A stretch of 64,000 nucleotides of DNA from Sphingobacterium wenxiniae (GTDB taxonomy: Bacteria > Bacteroidota > Bacteroidia > Sphingobacteriales > Sphingobacteriaceae), in the NCBI RefSeq assembly GCF_900116225.1, contig NZ_FOZZ01000007.1, forward strand, positions 62,001 through 126,000. Reading direction: 5' to 3'. Below the pieces are notes generated by a model. That model searched no databases and was not told the DNA's origin. It saw only the letters and a list, made by a program, of their open reading frames with translations. The stretch's first letter is position 1. Each line of letters begins with the position of its first letter. The translations under genes and the position numbers were made by a program. Positions 1 through 9,844 of the stretch are shown in pieces.

Positions 1-1
1 T

Positions 2-307
2 TTAATAGGAAGACGTACAAAAGAAATCAGTATCCGTAAAATATTAGGCGCGAATACCTCCGAACTCAGTTTGTTGCTTGGCAAAGACTTTATCCGCCTT
101 ATCGCCATTGCGGTATTGATTGCTCTGCCATTAGGTTGGTGGGCTGCGAATGAATGGCTGCAAAATTTTGCCTATCGTATTCCGCTGAACGCTTGGTTGT
201 TTGCTATGGCTGCATGTAGTGTAATGGTCATTGCCACATTTACTATAGGCATCAATATTATAAAAGTATCTCGTGCAAATATCGCCGAGAATCTACGAGA
301 TGAGTAG
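2..307 (+). CDS. ABC transporter permease, FtsX/MacB family (C-terminal part, cut by window edge)
   Basis: Only the last ~101 codons are present; the frame is open from base 2 and the start lies upstream of the window. The visible part begins with the motif RTKEISIRKILGA, the hallmark of the C-terminal FtsX domain in Bacteroidota MacB-like permeases. It continues with two hydrophobic segments and ends in ENLRDE, the same tail as the complete paralogues downstream. It is presumably the inner-membrane subunit of an ABC exporter of the MacB mechanotransmission type. The substrate is unknown. It is the first of six paralogues in tandem, and its 3' flank starts with the AGTGGGTATTG-type repeat found after other members. 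Confidence 0.9.
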   Translation, partial: LIGRRTKEISIRKILGANTSELSLLLGKDFIRLIAIAVLIALPLGWWAANEWLQNFAYRIPLNAWLFAMAACSVMVIATFTIGINIIKVSRANIAENLRDE

Positions 308-422
308 GTGATAGTAGTGGGTATTGCAAATTAGGTATTGAATATTGAGGTAGAGTACAAAAGAACAAAGACAATAAACTGATTACTGACAATTGTCCGC
401 TGATCACAAAATAACTTTTAAC

Positions 423-2837
423 ATGAAAACATTTTTTAAAACTGCTTTTCGGCATATCAAGAAGAATAAGTTAATCACAGCGATCAATATCATGAGTCTT
501 TCCATTGGGATCTGTGCCACTTTGATTATTTTCCTGATGGTGCGTTATGAATACAGCTTTGATAAGCATCTTCCGCATGGGGATCGGGTGTATAGGGTTG
601 TCAGTAATGGTGATTTTAAAAGTGCTGCGGTGCTGGTTCCCATGATCCGTGCTATAGATGAGGAGATCACGGGACTGGAGGCAGTAGCTCCGCTATTCCA
701 GATATACGAAACTAAGCTAAAGATTAAGCAAGCGGGAAAGGATGATCTAAAAATATTTCCGAAAGAAAAGGGCCTCATCTTCACCGATCAAGACTATTTC
801 ACCATTTTTCCGCATCAATGGCTATCCGGCCATGTACAGAATCTCACTCAGGCCAATCAGATTGTACTGAGCGAGGAGAATTTCCACCGCTATTTTCCAG
901 GAATACCTGTTGCTGAATCTGTCGGAAAAACGATTTGGTATGCCGATAGTATACCCCTACAGGTGGCCGGCGTGGTCGCAGAAATGAAAGAGAACTCCGA
1001 TTTCAAATACAAAGGCTATATATCTATAGCCACTATTGCGGCCAGCGAAAGCTTGAAAGAATATCACAATTGGGATGCGTGGAGCAATTATAACGATACC
1101 TATAATTGCCTTGTCCTGCTCAATCCCGGGACAAGGCCTGTTGCTGTGCAAAAAAGCATAGACGGAATTATACGGAAATACAAAAAGCCTGTTGCCGGAG
1201 CCTGGAAAGATGAATTTCTACTGCAACCCTTGAAAGACGTGCACTTTAATGCGGAATACAACTATAACGCTGTCAAACCTGCTACTTTACGGAATCTTAT
1301 CTTCTTGGCGATATTTTTACTGGCCTTGGGTGCTATCAATTTCATCAATCTCTCTACGGCGCAATCTATAGAAAGAGCCAAGGAAATCGGTATTCGTAAG
1401 ACCTTGGGAAGCAACAAGGGTAGTCTTATAAGTCAGTTCTTAATGGAAACGCTTATCGTCTCGGGTATAGCAACGGTATTATCCATTCTTTTACTACCTA
1501 TATTGGTGCATGCTTTTGAAGGATTTCTCCCCAAAGGATTTACTGTAAGTAACATTCCAATTGGCGCGACGGCCGCTTTTCTGCTTATTCAACTGGTGGG
1601 CGTAACCTTACTGGCCGGTTTTTATCCGGCTTGGGTTATGACGGGCTATGCGCCTGTACTTGCCCTGAAAAATCAGGTGTCTAAAAACTCGAACCTTTCC
1701 CGCAGTGCTTGGGTACGAAAAGCACTGACCATTTTTCAATTTACATTAGCACAGGTATTTTTAATTGCTGTGCTTTTCGTCAGCAAGCAAATCAACTTTG
1801 CGACACAAATGGATATGGGTTTCCGTAAGGATGCGCTTATTAACTTTTACGTCCCTGATATAAACCGTGCTAACAAAGGTGACATCTTAAAAAACAAATT
1901 GATGGAGATACCCGAGATTAAAGCGGTAAGCTTTGGTAACCAATCACCTGCGTTCCAAGGAATGATGACCAGTACGCTCCAGTATGACGCATCGACCAAA
2001 GAGGATAAAAACATTTCGTTCGATGCGCGCAATGGTGATGAAAATTATATACAAGTATATGACATTCCATTAGTGGCCGGACGGAATGTGCGTGTATTGG
2101 ATTCCGCCAATTATTTTGAGGCATTGGTCAACGAAAAGATGTTGCCACTCCTTGAAGTCAATTCTCCGGAGGAAGCTATCGGAAAAACATTTACGGACGG
2201 ACATTATACTATTGTTGGCGTGATGAAAGATTTTAATATCGGTTCGGCGCACACTGAAATCCGTCCGACGATGTATTGGAGCCGCAAAGGCGGCTATGTC
2301 ATGCACATTGCTTTGGACAAAGAGCATCCATCTACATGGAAAACAGCCATCGCCAAAATGGAAAAAGCATTTACGGAAATTTATCCGGAAAGCCCGTTCG
2401 AATATAAATTTCTGGATGAAACCATTAAAGGATTCTATCAGACTGAACTTAAACTCTCCAAATTACTCAACTGGGCTGTAGGGCTCTCGGTGGCCATCGC
2501 TTCGCTTGGGTTGTTCGGCTTAGCCATGTTTACGGCTAACCAACGCACGAAGGAAATCGGCATCCGTAAAGTGTTGGGCGCTTCCGTCACACAGATTATC
2601 GTGATGTTGCTGAAAAATCTGGTAATCCTAGTTTTGATAGCCTGCATAATCGCCATTCCTATTGCGTGGTATTTTATGAACAAATGGTTGGAAGACTTCG
2701 TGTACAAAACGCCCTTAAGTTGGTGGGTATTCGCTATAGCATCGATGAGCTTGCTGACCGTAGCCATCCTCGTTCTGTCAACAAGAACCTACTATGCTGC
2801 CAAAGCCAATCCTGTGGATTCCCTGAGGGATGAGTGA
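423..2837 (+). CDS. ABC transporter permease, FtsX/MacB family
   Basis: About 804 aa, the usual size for Bacteroidota permeases with two MacB_PCD/FtsX units. There is a first membrane helix at ~20-43, a periplasmic domain, three helices with RAKEIGIRKTLGS at ~319, a second periplasmic domain, and three C-terminal helices with RTKEIGIRKVLGAS at ~708. It ends in NPVDSLRDE. The ATG at 423 is preferred over an in-frame TTG at 393 because MKTFFKTAFRHIKKNK is the standard N-terminus of the family and the upstream ten residues are not conserved-looking. It is an inner-membrane component of a MacB-like exporter; substrate unknown. No ATPase is adjacent; the nearest is at 16012-16674 on the other strand. 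Confidence 0.93.
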   Translation: MKTFFKTAFRHIKKNKLITAINIMSLSIGICATLIIFLMVRYEYSFDKHLPHGDRVYRVVSNGDFKSAAVLVPMIRAIDEEITGLEAVAPLFQIYETKLKIKQAGKDDLKIFPKEKGLIFTDQDYFTIFPHQWLSGHVQNLTQANQIVLSEENFHRYFPGIPVAESVGKTIWYADSIPLQVAGVVAEMKENSDFKYKGYISIATIAASESLKEYHNWDAWSNYNDTYNCLVLLNPGTRPVAVQKSIDGIIRKYKKPVAGAWKDEFLLQPLKDVHFNAEYNYNAVKPATLRNLIFLAIFLLALGAINFINLSTAQSIERAKEIGIRKTLGSNKGSLISQFLMETLIVSGIATVLSILLLPILVHAFEGFLPKGFTVSNIPIGATAAFLLIQLVGVTLLAGFYPAWVMTGYAPVLALKNQVSKNSNLSRSAWVRKALTIFQFTLAQVFLIAVLFVSKQINFATQMDMGFRKDALINFYVPDINRANKGDILKNKLMEIPEIKAVSFGNQSPAFQGMMTSTLQYDASTKEDKNISFDARNGDENYIQVYDIPLVAGRNVRVLDSANYFEALVNEKMLPLLEVNSPEEAIGKTFTDGHYTIVGVMKDFNIGSAHTEIRPTMYWSRKGGYVMHIALDKEHPSTWKTAIAKMEKAFTEIYPESPFEYKFLDETIKGFYQTELKLSKLLNWAVGLSVAIASLGLFGLAMFTANQRTKEIGIRKVLGASVTQIIVMLLKNLVILVLIACIIAIPIAWYFMNKWLEDFVYKTPLSWWVFAIASMSLLTVAILVLSTRTYYAAKANPVDSLRDE

Positions 2838-3045
2838 TGATAGTAGTGAGTATTGGATATTGAGACTAATAAATACGTCCCCCCGCAATCGCGTAGTGTT
2901 GAGCGAAGCGCACTACGGATGGGAATAAATAAAAGGTAGTCTGAGACTACCTATCATGGGAAAGTCCTTAAACACCCTTCGGAAGTCTAAGGACAGTGAA
3001 AAAACACAGACCTATAAGGTTTTCAGAAACTTTATAGGTCTTAAA
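2838..3045 (+). repeat. Composite intergenic hairpin repeat, copy 1
   Basis: Directly after the stop codon come five modules shared with other spacers of the permease array. R1 is the AGTAGTGAGTATTGG segment (2843-2868). R2 is a hairpin CGTAGTG/CACTACG (2892-2917). R3 is GGTAGTC-TGA-GACTACC (2935-2951). R4 is GTCCTTA/TAAGGAC with a CTTCGG tetraloop-like apex (2964-2993). R5 is an ACCTATAAGGTTT/AAACTTTATAGGT hairpin (3011-3040). Modules R2-R5 could form consecutive RNA stems between the permease genes, acting as terminators or mRNA-stabilising structures; this is inference. Confidence 0.7.
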
Positions 3046-3086
3046 TAGAACAGTTAAACTATTAATCGATTAAACGCTGAATCAGT

Positions 3087-5474
3087 ATGTTGAAAAACTA
3101 TTTAAAAACCACATTTCGCAACTTTGTCCGTAATAAAGGCTATACAGCGATAAATATCCTTGGTTTGTCCATCGGAATGGCGGCAGCAGTCTTGATTCTG
3201 TTGTGGATACAGAATGAAATGAGCATGGACCGCTTCCATGAAAAGGGAGACCGTACGTATGTGCTGTATAACCGCAATCAACAATCTAATGGAAATATTG
3301 CAGCGTGGGACGTCACGCCTCGAATATTGGGACCGACCTTGAAGGCTGATTATCCGGAAGTAGAGGCATACAGCCGATTAAGCCGGACAGAATCCGTTTT
3401 CACCGTTGATGATAAGAATATCAAGTCTACCGGACAATTCGTAGATGCTGATTTCCTGTCCATGTTCTCTTTTCCTATGATGCAGGGAGATAGCGAGCAG
3501 GCGTTGAGCGATACCTATAATATCGTCTTGACCAAGGGGTTGGCCAAAGCGCTTTTTGGGGACAATGAAGCAATAGGCAAGACAGTGGTACTCGATAGCA
3601 AGCAGCCGTTGCTCGTAACCGGTATTTTGGAAGACTTACCTAATCATACACAATTCAGTTTTAATTATCTCCTCTCCATGAAATATTCAGATGTCTTGGA
3701 AGGAGGTGAAGATACCAATTGGGGCAACAATTCAACAAAAACCTATGTCATGTTGAAGGAGGGAACATCACAGCCGGTATTTGATGAAAAAATCAAGAAT
3801 GTGAAGAAAGACTATACAAAGGCCGATATCTTTCCATCTACGCACGAGGTTTTTACCCATTCGTTAAACGATTATTACCTCTATAACAAGTCCGAAAATG
3901 GCAGAATGGTTGCTGGTAATTTGGTGACAGTACGTCTGTTTGGCGTCATCGCTACCCTTATTTTGTTGATCGCTTGTATCAACTTTATGAACCTCAGTAC
4001 TGCACGGAGTGAAAAACGGGCAAAAGAAGTTGGCATCCGTAAAGTTGTGGGCGGAGCACGCAAAGGATTGATTATGCAATTCTTAAGTGAGAGTATGTTA
4101 TTGAGTTTGATATCCCTTGTCATTGCACTGGTAACGGTTGCCTTGGTGTTGCCTTATTTTAATCAATTGGTACAAATGGAATTATCCATTCCGGTACAAA
4201 ATCCGTTGTTTTGGTTGTTCGGGCTGTTGTTTGTTTTGTTCACTGGCCTAGTTGCTGGGAGCTATCCGGCCTTTTACCTTTCTTCATTCAATCCGGTAAA
4301 GGTATTGAAAGGCACATTTCGGCAGGCCAAATCAGCACTTACACCACGAAAAGTATTGGTGACCATTCAGTTTACCTTTGCCATTGTGTTATTAATAGCG
4401 ACTATTGTCATTTCCAACCAAATACGCTTCGTCACGGAAAGGGAAGCGGGCTACGATAGAGAGCAGTTGATTTATCTCGACTATGACGTAGCGCTCCCAA
4501 AACATATCGAGTCAGTAAGGCACGAATTGGAAAATCAGGGCAGTATTCTGTCCATGACGGTGACCAGCAGTCCGATTACACAAGTCTGGAGTCTAGGAGG
4601 TGGATACGAATGGGAAGGCAGTAACGAAAGTGAAGAAGGAGTAGATTTCGTACGTATAGGAGCGAATGCTGATTTTGTAAAGACCATGGGTATTGAGTTA
4701 GTTGCGGGACGGGATATCGACGTCAGAAAGTTTCCTTCGGACAGCACGGCCATGCTTATTACAGAAACAGCTGCTAAAGCGATGAACATGGACAACCCCG
4801 TTGGCAAAAGAATGAATTATAAAGGTAGTACGGAATATATGCCTATAGTAGGCGTCATTAAGGATTTTATTATCGAGTCGCCTTTTCAGGCGAAGATAAG
4901 GCCACTGCTCGTCCAGGGCCCAAAATTGTCTTGGGAAAGCTTTGTTCACCTCCGGCTCAATCCGGCTAATTCAATACGGGATAACCTGAACACCATCGAA
5001 CGGGTGTTGAAGAAGTACAATCCTAACGTTCCGTTTGGTTACACTTTTGTGGATGAGGCTTACGCCCAAAAATTCAGTCGAGCCGAACGCACCTATAAAT
5101 TGGTGATTCTCTTTGCCGGTTTGACTATCTTCATTTCCTGCTTGGGTTTATTTGGTTTGGCAACCTATATGGCCGAAAGCCGTATCAAGGAAATCGGCGT
5201 ACGTAAAGTATTGGGCGCATCCGTTTTTCAGATTACGCGTTTGCTTTCCAAAGAGTTTTTGGCATTAATGCTCTTAGCCTTTGTGATTGCCTCTCCCATT
5301 GCATGGTATGTGATGAACAAATGGCTGGAGGACTATTCTTATAAGATAGGAATTTCATGGGGAATATTTGCCTTTGCGGTGTGTATCACAGCCTTGATTA
5401 CGTTGTCAACAGTGAGCTGGCAAGCGATTCGGGCAGCGATGGCCAATCCGGTGGATTCCTTGAGGGATGAGTAA
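3087..5474 (+). CDS. ABC transporter permease, FtsX/MacB family
   Basis: 795 aa. The N-terminus MLKNYLKTTFRNFVRNKGY followed by a membrane helix is typical of the family. FtsX signatures are RAKEVGIRKVVGGA (~310) and RIKEIGVRKVLGAS (~699), and the protein ends in NPVDSLRDE. It has two large extracytoplasmic domains (about 50-280 and 440-660) and an expected four-helix pattern per repeat (one before each periplasmic domain and three after). The role is as for its neighbours: transmembrane subunit of an ATP-driven exporter, cargo unknown. The 249-base spacer from the preceding permease holds hairpin repeats but no clear promoter. It may be transcribed by read-through. Confidence 0.93.
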   Translation: MLKNYLKTTFRNFVRNKGYTAINILGLSIGMAAAVLILLWIQNEMSMDRFHEKGDRTYVLYNRNQQSNGNIAAWDVTPRILGPTLKADYPEVEAYSRLSRTESVFTVDDKNIKSTGQFVDADFLSMFSFPMMQGDSEQALSDTYNIVLTKGLAKALFGDNEAIGKTVVLDSKQPLLVTGILEDLPNHTQFSFNYLLSMKYSDVLEGGEDTNWGNNSTKTYVMLKEGTSQPVFDEKIKNVKKDYTKADIFPSTHEVFTHSLNDYYLYNKSENGRMVAGNLVTVRLFGVIATLILLIACINFMNLSTARSEKRAKEVGIRKVVGGARKGLIMQFLSESMLLSLISLVIALVTVALVLPYFNQLVQMELSIPVQNPLFWLFGLLFVLFTGLVAGSYPAFYLSSFNPVKVLKGTFRQAKSALTPRKVLVTIQFTFAIVLLIATIVISNQIRFVTEREAGYDREQLIYLDYDVALPKHIESVRHELENQGSILSMTVTSSPITQVWSLGGGYEWEGSNESEEGVDFVRIGANADFVKTMGIELVAGRDIDVRKFPSDSTAMLITETAAKAMNMDNPVGKRMNYKGSTEYMPIVGVIKDFIIESPFQAKIRPLLVQGPKLSWESFVHLRLNPANSIRDNLNTIERVLKKYNPNVPFGYTFVDEAYAQKFSRAERTYKLVILFAGLTIFISCLGLFGLATYMAESRIKEIGVRKVLGASVFQITRLLSKEFLALMLLAFVIASPIAWYVMNKWLEDYSYKIGISWGIFAFAVCITALITLSTVSWQAIRAAMANPVDSLRDE

Positions 5475-5626
5475 TCCTCCCTGCTGTCCGTAGTGTTATA
5501 GTGTTAAGCCAAGCGCACTACAGATAGAATATTAGAGCAAAAGAAATGATATAAGCAGCTGCATAGTACACTTTGATCTCACTGTACTTCCCGCTGTTTC
5601 CCTATCATTGGGATAGAACAGAAAAA

Positions 5627-5663
5627 TGTCCGTTACCGAACAGCAACTGTTCGGTAACGGACA
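5627..5663 (+). promoter_or_regulatory. Candidate enhancer (UAS) of a sigma-54 promoter, unit 1
   Basis: Two 16-bp palindromic sites, TGTCCGTTACCGAACA (5627-5642) and TGTTCGGTAACGGACA (5648-5663), start 21 bp apart. The second is the exact reverse complement of the first, so the whole element is also a perfect 17-bp inverted repeat with a 3-nt loop. The same pair geometry recurs at 10636 and 16779. The centre is about 88 bp upstream of the start expected from the sigma-54-like promoter at 5707, the usual range for NtrC-type activators. Acting instead as an RNA hairpin cannot be excluded for this copy alone. Confidence 0.7.
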
Positions 5664-5706
5664 CTAAGCAAAAACAAAACAACCTATATCACAACAACTT
5701 ACACTT

Positions 5707-5722
5707 TTGGCAAAGCTATTGT
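5707..5722 (+). promoter_or_regulatory. Sigma-54 (RpoN) type promoter
   Basis: The sequence TTGGCAAAGCTATTGT matches the -24/-12 consensus TTGGCACRNNNYTTGC, with GG and GT separated by exactly 10 bases. The expected start is near 5733, giving a ~45-nt leader to the ATG at 5778. The call rests on the match plus the upstream UAS and on the same arrangement at two other genes. Confidence 0.65.
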
Positions 5723-5777
5723 CCTGTGATTATTAAAAATAACACATATTCATTAATAGCATTTAACCACAAATAAC

Positions 5778-6743
5778 ATGAAAACATCCTTACTGACAGC
5801 CTCTTTGATTTTATGGGTTTCCTTCTTGGTCGCTCAACAGAAAGAGGTAACTTACGTAGAAAAAGATTTTACGGCATCGACCGTGCAGAAATTAGAAGCC
5901 AGTACATCGGGCGGTTCCATCAAAGTAGAAGGCGGAAATAACAGCAAAGCCACAGTGGCCGTTATCCTCAGCCCGAATGGTAATAGCCGTACGAAAGGCG
6001 GAGACCTTCAAACACTCTTTGAAAAAGAATATGATCTGGAACTGGAGGTTAAAAATGGTGTATTAGTAGCCAAAGCGAAACGTAAAAATAATAGAGGTAA
6101 CAATCCGTTATCTGTCTCTCTACGCATATCAGTTCCAAAAAAGATTGCATCCGATATAAATACGGCAGGCGGTAGTATTACATTAAACAATCTGGAAGGA
6201 AATCAGAACTTTCAAACGGCTGGTGGTAGCCTAACGTTATCCCAACTCGCTGGAAATATCAAAGGACAAACAGCTGGCGGAAGCATACGATTGGCGGATA
6301 GTCAGGGCGATATTGGTGTGACTACAGCTGGCGGATCTATCAGATTGGATAACATCCGTGGTACAATCAGCGCGAACACTTCAGGTGGATCCATCACTGC
6401 CAAAGATGTCTCCGGCACATTGACAGCATCAACTTCGGGAGGAAGTATCAGCTTAGACGCATGTGAAGGCAATATTCAGGCAGGTACATCCGGTGGCAGC
6501 ATCAACGCATCCGTAACCAAGGTAACCAAATCACTGCAACTATCAACCAGTGGCGGAAGTGTACGAATTGCAGTACCTAAGGGCGCTTATGATGTAGACC
6601 TTCACGGTTCTCGAGTAGACCTTGCCGGTGGAGATTTTAATGGAACAAAAACAAAGAAATCCATACAAGGAAAATTAAACGGAGGGGGATCGTCTATTAC
6701 TGCAAGTAGTTCAAGTGGTAGCGTCGCATTGTCTTGGTTGTAA
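5778..6743 (+). CDS. Exported GGS-repeat protein (DUF4097/adhesin-like beta-solenoid)
   Basis: 321 aa with a signal peptide (first ~19 residues, cleavage near VAQQ). The body holds a regular repeat: from about residue 133, TAGGSI/TSGGSI-type motifs recur every 18 residues for seven units. This is the spacing expected of a right-handed beta-solenoid in the DUF4097/putative auto-transporter-adhesin-like group. Known members are envelope-associated and mostly uncharacterised. It lies 58 bases upstream of a permease (6802) and behind a sigma-54-type promoter, so the two probably form one operon. It may be a periplasmic or surface partner of the exporter; that is inference. Confidence 0.8.
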   Translation: MKTSLLTASLILWVSFLVAQQKEVTYVEKDFTASTVQKLEASTSGGSIKVEGGNNSKATVAVILSPNGNSRTKGGDLQTLFEKEYDLELEVKNGVLVAKAKRKNNRGNNPLSVSLRISVPKKIASDINTAGGSITLNNLEGNQNFQTAGGSLTLSQLAGNIKGQTAGGSIRLADSQGDIGVTTAGGSIRLDNIRGTISANTSGGSITAKDVSGTLTASTSGGSISLDACEGNIQAGTSGGSINASVTKVTKSLQLSTSGGSVRIAVPKGAYDVDLHGSRVDLAGGDFNGTKTKKSIQGKLNGGGSSITASSSSGSVALSWL

Positions 6744-6801
6744 ATATACGCTCAGGTGATTGAGAATAAAAACATCAGGACAGATTAAACATATAAACAA
6801 C

Positions 6802-9210
6802 ATGATAAAGCACCATTTTAAAATCGCATGGAGAAGCCTATCAAAGAGCAAAATGCTCAGTGGCATTCATATTTTCGGTTTAGCCATTGCCATCGCAGCG
6901 GCTACTTTGCTTTACCTGACAGCGATGTACGAACTGTCCTATGATAAATTCATCAAAGATTATGATCGAATAGGTCTGGTCTACTTCCAAACCCAACCCG
7001 AAGGTAACGTTCATGCTAATGCTACCACTCCGGCTCCAGTTGGACCTTTGTTGAAAGCCGAGCTGCCGGAAATAGCATACCTCAGTCGATATTATAACGG
7101 CGAAATATTTCTGCGCCATGGCGACAAACAAATATCATCCAACACCAAATTTGTAGATGCCGATTTTCTGGATATATTCAATTTCAACACCATCCAGGGA
7201 GATAACAAAGCATTGACAGAAATGGATAATATTGTGATAGATGATGCGATGGCGCAAAATCTGTTCAATAGTACGGATGTAGTCGGGAAACAGGTCGAGG
7301 TCTATGCCAACGGAGAATGGCAGCCAAAGACAGTTAGTGCTGTTATCGAACGCCTTCCCTCCAATTCCAGCCTCAACTTCAGCAGTTTGATGCGCTTTGA
7401 GCAAAAAGCGGATTATCAAGACCGGAAAGAAGATTGGAGTCATCAGGATCACAATATCTTCGTGAAAGTGAAATCATCAAAAATCAATGATAAAGCTTTC
7501 AGTAAATCCGCTCTTACATTTATAGAACAGCATTATAAAAGTAGCCAGGATGTATTGAAACGCAATGGCGGCTTGCCAGACAAAAATGGAAATTATCTTT
7601 CGCTACATCTCCTCCCGATGGCGAGGTACCACCTCAACAATCTCGGGTTGGGCGAAGCCGGATCCCCTACTTTCCCATGGGTTCTGTTGATTATATCTGG
7701 TTTGATTTTATTTGTCGCATGTTCAAATTTCATCAATCTTTCTTTAGCCAACTCCCTGAGCCGAAACCGCGAAATCGGAACACGCAAAACCTTAGGCGGC
7801 ACGGTTGCACAATTGGTTAAGCAACTTTGGACAGAAGCCTTTGTGCTATGTTTGATTGCTTTGCTGCTGGGGCTGGGGCTGGCATGGCTTATCTTGCCGG
7901 AATACAATGCTAATATGAACTACAAGCTGAGCATTGCACAGCTGATTGATACACGAAATCTTATCATTTTTGTAGGGATATTTACCCTACTCACGCTTTT
8001 TGCAGGTGGCTATCCAGCATGGCGCATTGCCCGAACCAATATTATCCAAAACCTCAAAGGCGCGGCCGTAGTCAAAGCCGGACGCCTACGCAACAGCCTT
8101 ACAGTCCTGCAATTTGCCATTGCCATGGTATTGATTGTTGCTACGACGGTCATCAGCTCTCAACTGCATTACATCGCCAACCGACCTTTGGGTTTTGATA
8201 AATCCGAAGTGATCAGTATTCCGATTGGAAGTGGTATCGATCACGATCAGGCGCTTCAGCAGATGCGCAACGAACTATCTTCTCTGCCATGGGTGCATAG
8301 TGTCAGCGCTGCCGATATGAACATCGGACGCGGACGCGATGGAAGCACAGGTACCAGTACCTTGGGCTTTGAACATGAAGGAAAGCAACTCCACACCAAC
8401 TTTATGAGTATTGACTTTGATTACTTAGAGACTTTAGGTATCCAATTAGTTGCCGGACGTGATTTCGACCGCTCTTTCGCTACCGATACAGCCGCTGTTA
8501 TCATCAATAAACAACTAGCTGAGCAGCTTGGAGGTGTTGACAAAGTACTGGGCGATGCACTCAATCTCAACGGAAAACCACCTATTATCGGCATTATCGA
8601 TGATTTCAATTTTCAGGATTTGAAAAGAAAAGTAGAACCGCTCACACTAATCAACAGGCAGGTTGGTTTCCCTATCGAATATATCTTCGTACGTTTGAAA
8701 ACCAACAATCTGTCAGAAAGCATCAACAAAGTCGAGCAAATCTGGAAGAAAGTAAATCCGCAAGCGAGAATCAGTCCTTCGTATTTAGACGAAAACACCG
8801 ATAACATGTATAAAACCGAGCAGCGCTTCTCGCGGATTGTCATCGGTGGCGCAACGGTGGCTATCGTCATCTCCTGTCTTGGTTTATTTGCTTTGGCGCT
8901 ATTGATGATTAACCGTCGGGTTAAAGAAATCGGTATCCGCAAAGTATTGGGTTCTTCCGTTTCGGGCATTGTGATGTTGTTATCCAAAGATTTTGTGGTT
9001 TTACTCCTGATTGCCTTTGCTATCGCAACGCCACTCGCTTGGTTGATGATGAACAAATGGCTCGAAAATTTTGCGTACCATGTGAATATCAGTTGGTGGA
9101 TGTTTGCACTTGGCGGTATCAGTACCATTTTCTTAGCTTTATGTACCATCAGTATACAGGCTATCAAAGCGGCTACCGCCAACCCTGTGGAGAGTTTGAG
9201 GGATGAGTGA
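6802..9210 (+). CDS. ABC transporter permease, FtsX/MacB family
   Basis: About 802 aa. The ATG at 6802 (MIKHHFKIAWRSLSKSK) is chosen over an in-frame TTG at 6760, since it gives the standard family N-terminus. FtsX motifs are RNREIGTRKTLGGT (~321) and RVKEIGIRKVLGSS (~706). The protein ends in NPVESLRDE. Two periplasmic MacB_PCD-like domains separate the membrane blocks. It is likely cotranscribed with the GGS-repeat protein 58 bases upstream, under the sigma-54-like promoter at 5707. Downstream begins the largest gene-free stretch of the window. Confidence 0.93.
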   Translation: MIKHHFKIAWRSLSKSKMLSGIHIFGLAIAIAAATLLYLTAMYELSYDKFIKDYDRIGLVYFQTQPEGNVHANATTPAPVGPLLKAELPEIAYLSRYYNGEIFLRHGDKQISSNTKFVDADFLDIFNFNTIQGDNKALTEMDNIVIDDAMAQNLFNSTDVVGKQVEVYANGEWQPKTVSAVIERLPSNSSLNFSSLMRFEQKADYQDRKEDWSHQDHNIFVKVKSSKINDKAFSKSALTFIEQHYKSSQDVLKRNGGLPDKNGNYLSLHLLPMARYHLNNLGLGEAGSPTFPWVLLIISGLILFVACSNFINLSLANSLSRNREIGTRKTLGGTVAQLVKQLWTEAFVLCLIALLLGLGLAWLILPEYNANMNYKLSIAQLIDTRNLIIFVGIFTLLTLFAGGYPAWRIARTNIIQNLKGAAVVKAGRLRNSLTVLQFAIAMVLIVATTVISSQLHYIANRPLGFDKSEVISIPIGSGIDHDQALQQMRNELSSLPWVHSVSAADMNIGRGRDGSTGTSTLGFEHEGKQLHTNFMSIDFDYLETLGIQLVAGRDFDRSFATDTAAVIINKQLAEQLGGVDKVLGDALNLNGKPPIIGIIDDFNFQDLKRKVEPLTLINRQVGFPIEYIFVRLKTNNLSESINKVEQIWKKVNPQARISPSYLDENTDNMYKTEQRFSRIVIGGATVAIVISCLGLFALALLMINRRVKEIGIRKVLGSSVSGIVMLLSKDFVVLLLIAFAIATPLAWLMMNKWLENFAYHVNISWWMFALGGISTIFLALCTISIQAIKAATANPVESLRDE

Positions 9211-9550
9211 GGACAGTAGTGAGTATTGGGTATTGAGACTAAAAAACGAGACCTCTCCTATCCGTATTGGAAAAACAGCCCCCTGCTATCCGTAGCGTTG
9301 AGCGAAGCGCACTACGGATGGGATAAATAAAGGGTAGTCTGAGACTACCTATCATTGAAAAGTCTTTAGACACCCTTCGGAAGTCTAAAGACAGTAAGGG
9401 AGGAACCCTCTCTCGTTTGAGCATAGCGGTAACGAGGATGTTATTTATAGATTCTGTTTGTGAAGAATCTGCATACTCGTTGCAAACGAGTACGGGGTTT
9501 TGGAAAAAACACAGACCTATAAGGTTTTCGAAAACCTTATAGGTCTTTTG
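9211..9550 (+). repeat. Composite intergenic hairpin repeat, copy 2 (longest)
   Basis: R1 (9213-9240) follows the stop codon. R2 is ATCCGTAG.../CACTACGGAT (9288-9319). R3 is GGTAGTC-TGA-GACTACC (9333-9349). R4 is GTCTTTAGAC/GTCTAAAGAC with an inner CTTCGG (9362-9392). R5 is a perfect 30-bp palindrome, ACCTATAAGGTTTTC and its reverse complement (9515-9544). Between R4 and R5 lie further small hairpins, AGATTCT/AGAATCT (about 9450-9470) and ACTCGTT/AACGAGT (9475-9491). No coding sequence is evident. Confidence 0.7.
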
Positions 9551-9672
9551 AATCCTGCTATCCTACTGTTGAGCGAAGCGTACTACGGATGGGGTAAATA
9601 AAGGGGAGTCTGAGACTACCTATCATTATAAAGTCCCTAAACACTCTTCGGAAGTCTAAGGACAGTAAGAGA
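9551..9672 (+). repeat. Composite intergenic hairpin repeat, copy 3 (partial)
   Basis: A second R2-R3-R4 set follows copy 2 directly: degenerate R2 with GTTGAGCGAAGCG at its centre (9562-9592), R3 (about 9606-9620) and R4 with CTTCGG (9632-9663). Copies 2 and 3 are therefore a tandem duplication inside one spacer, not linked to a second gene. Confidence 0.65.
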
Positions 9673-9844
9673 ATGAATGCAGGATAATCATCCCAGAGAT
9701 GCAATACGACCGCTTCTTATACAATTTTTCAAGTACGTTCACTCCGAAAACACCTGTAACTAACTATATTTCAAAGAACAATATTAAATTTTAATGAGAC
9801 AGCCATGATAACAAATATAGAATGGGATATATGCTGAAAACGAA

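Noticed and set aside
5627..5663. Rho-independent terminator
   Set aside because: A perfect 17-bp stem, but there is no T run; the same double-site geometry, without mirror symmetry, recurs at 10636 and 16779, which fits protein binding better.
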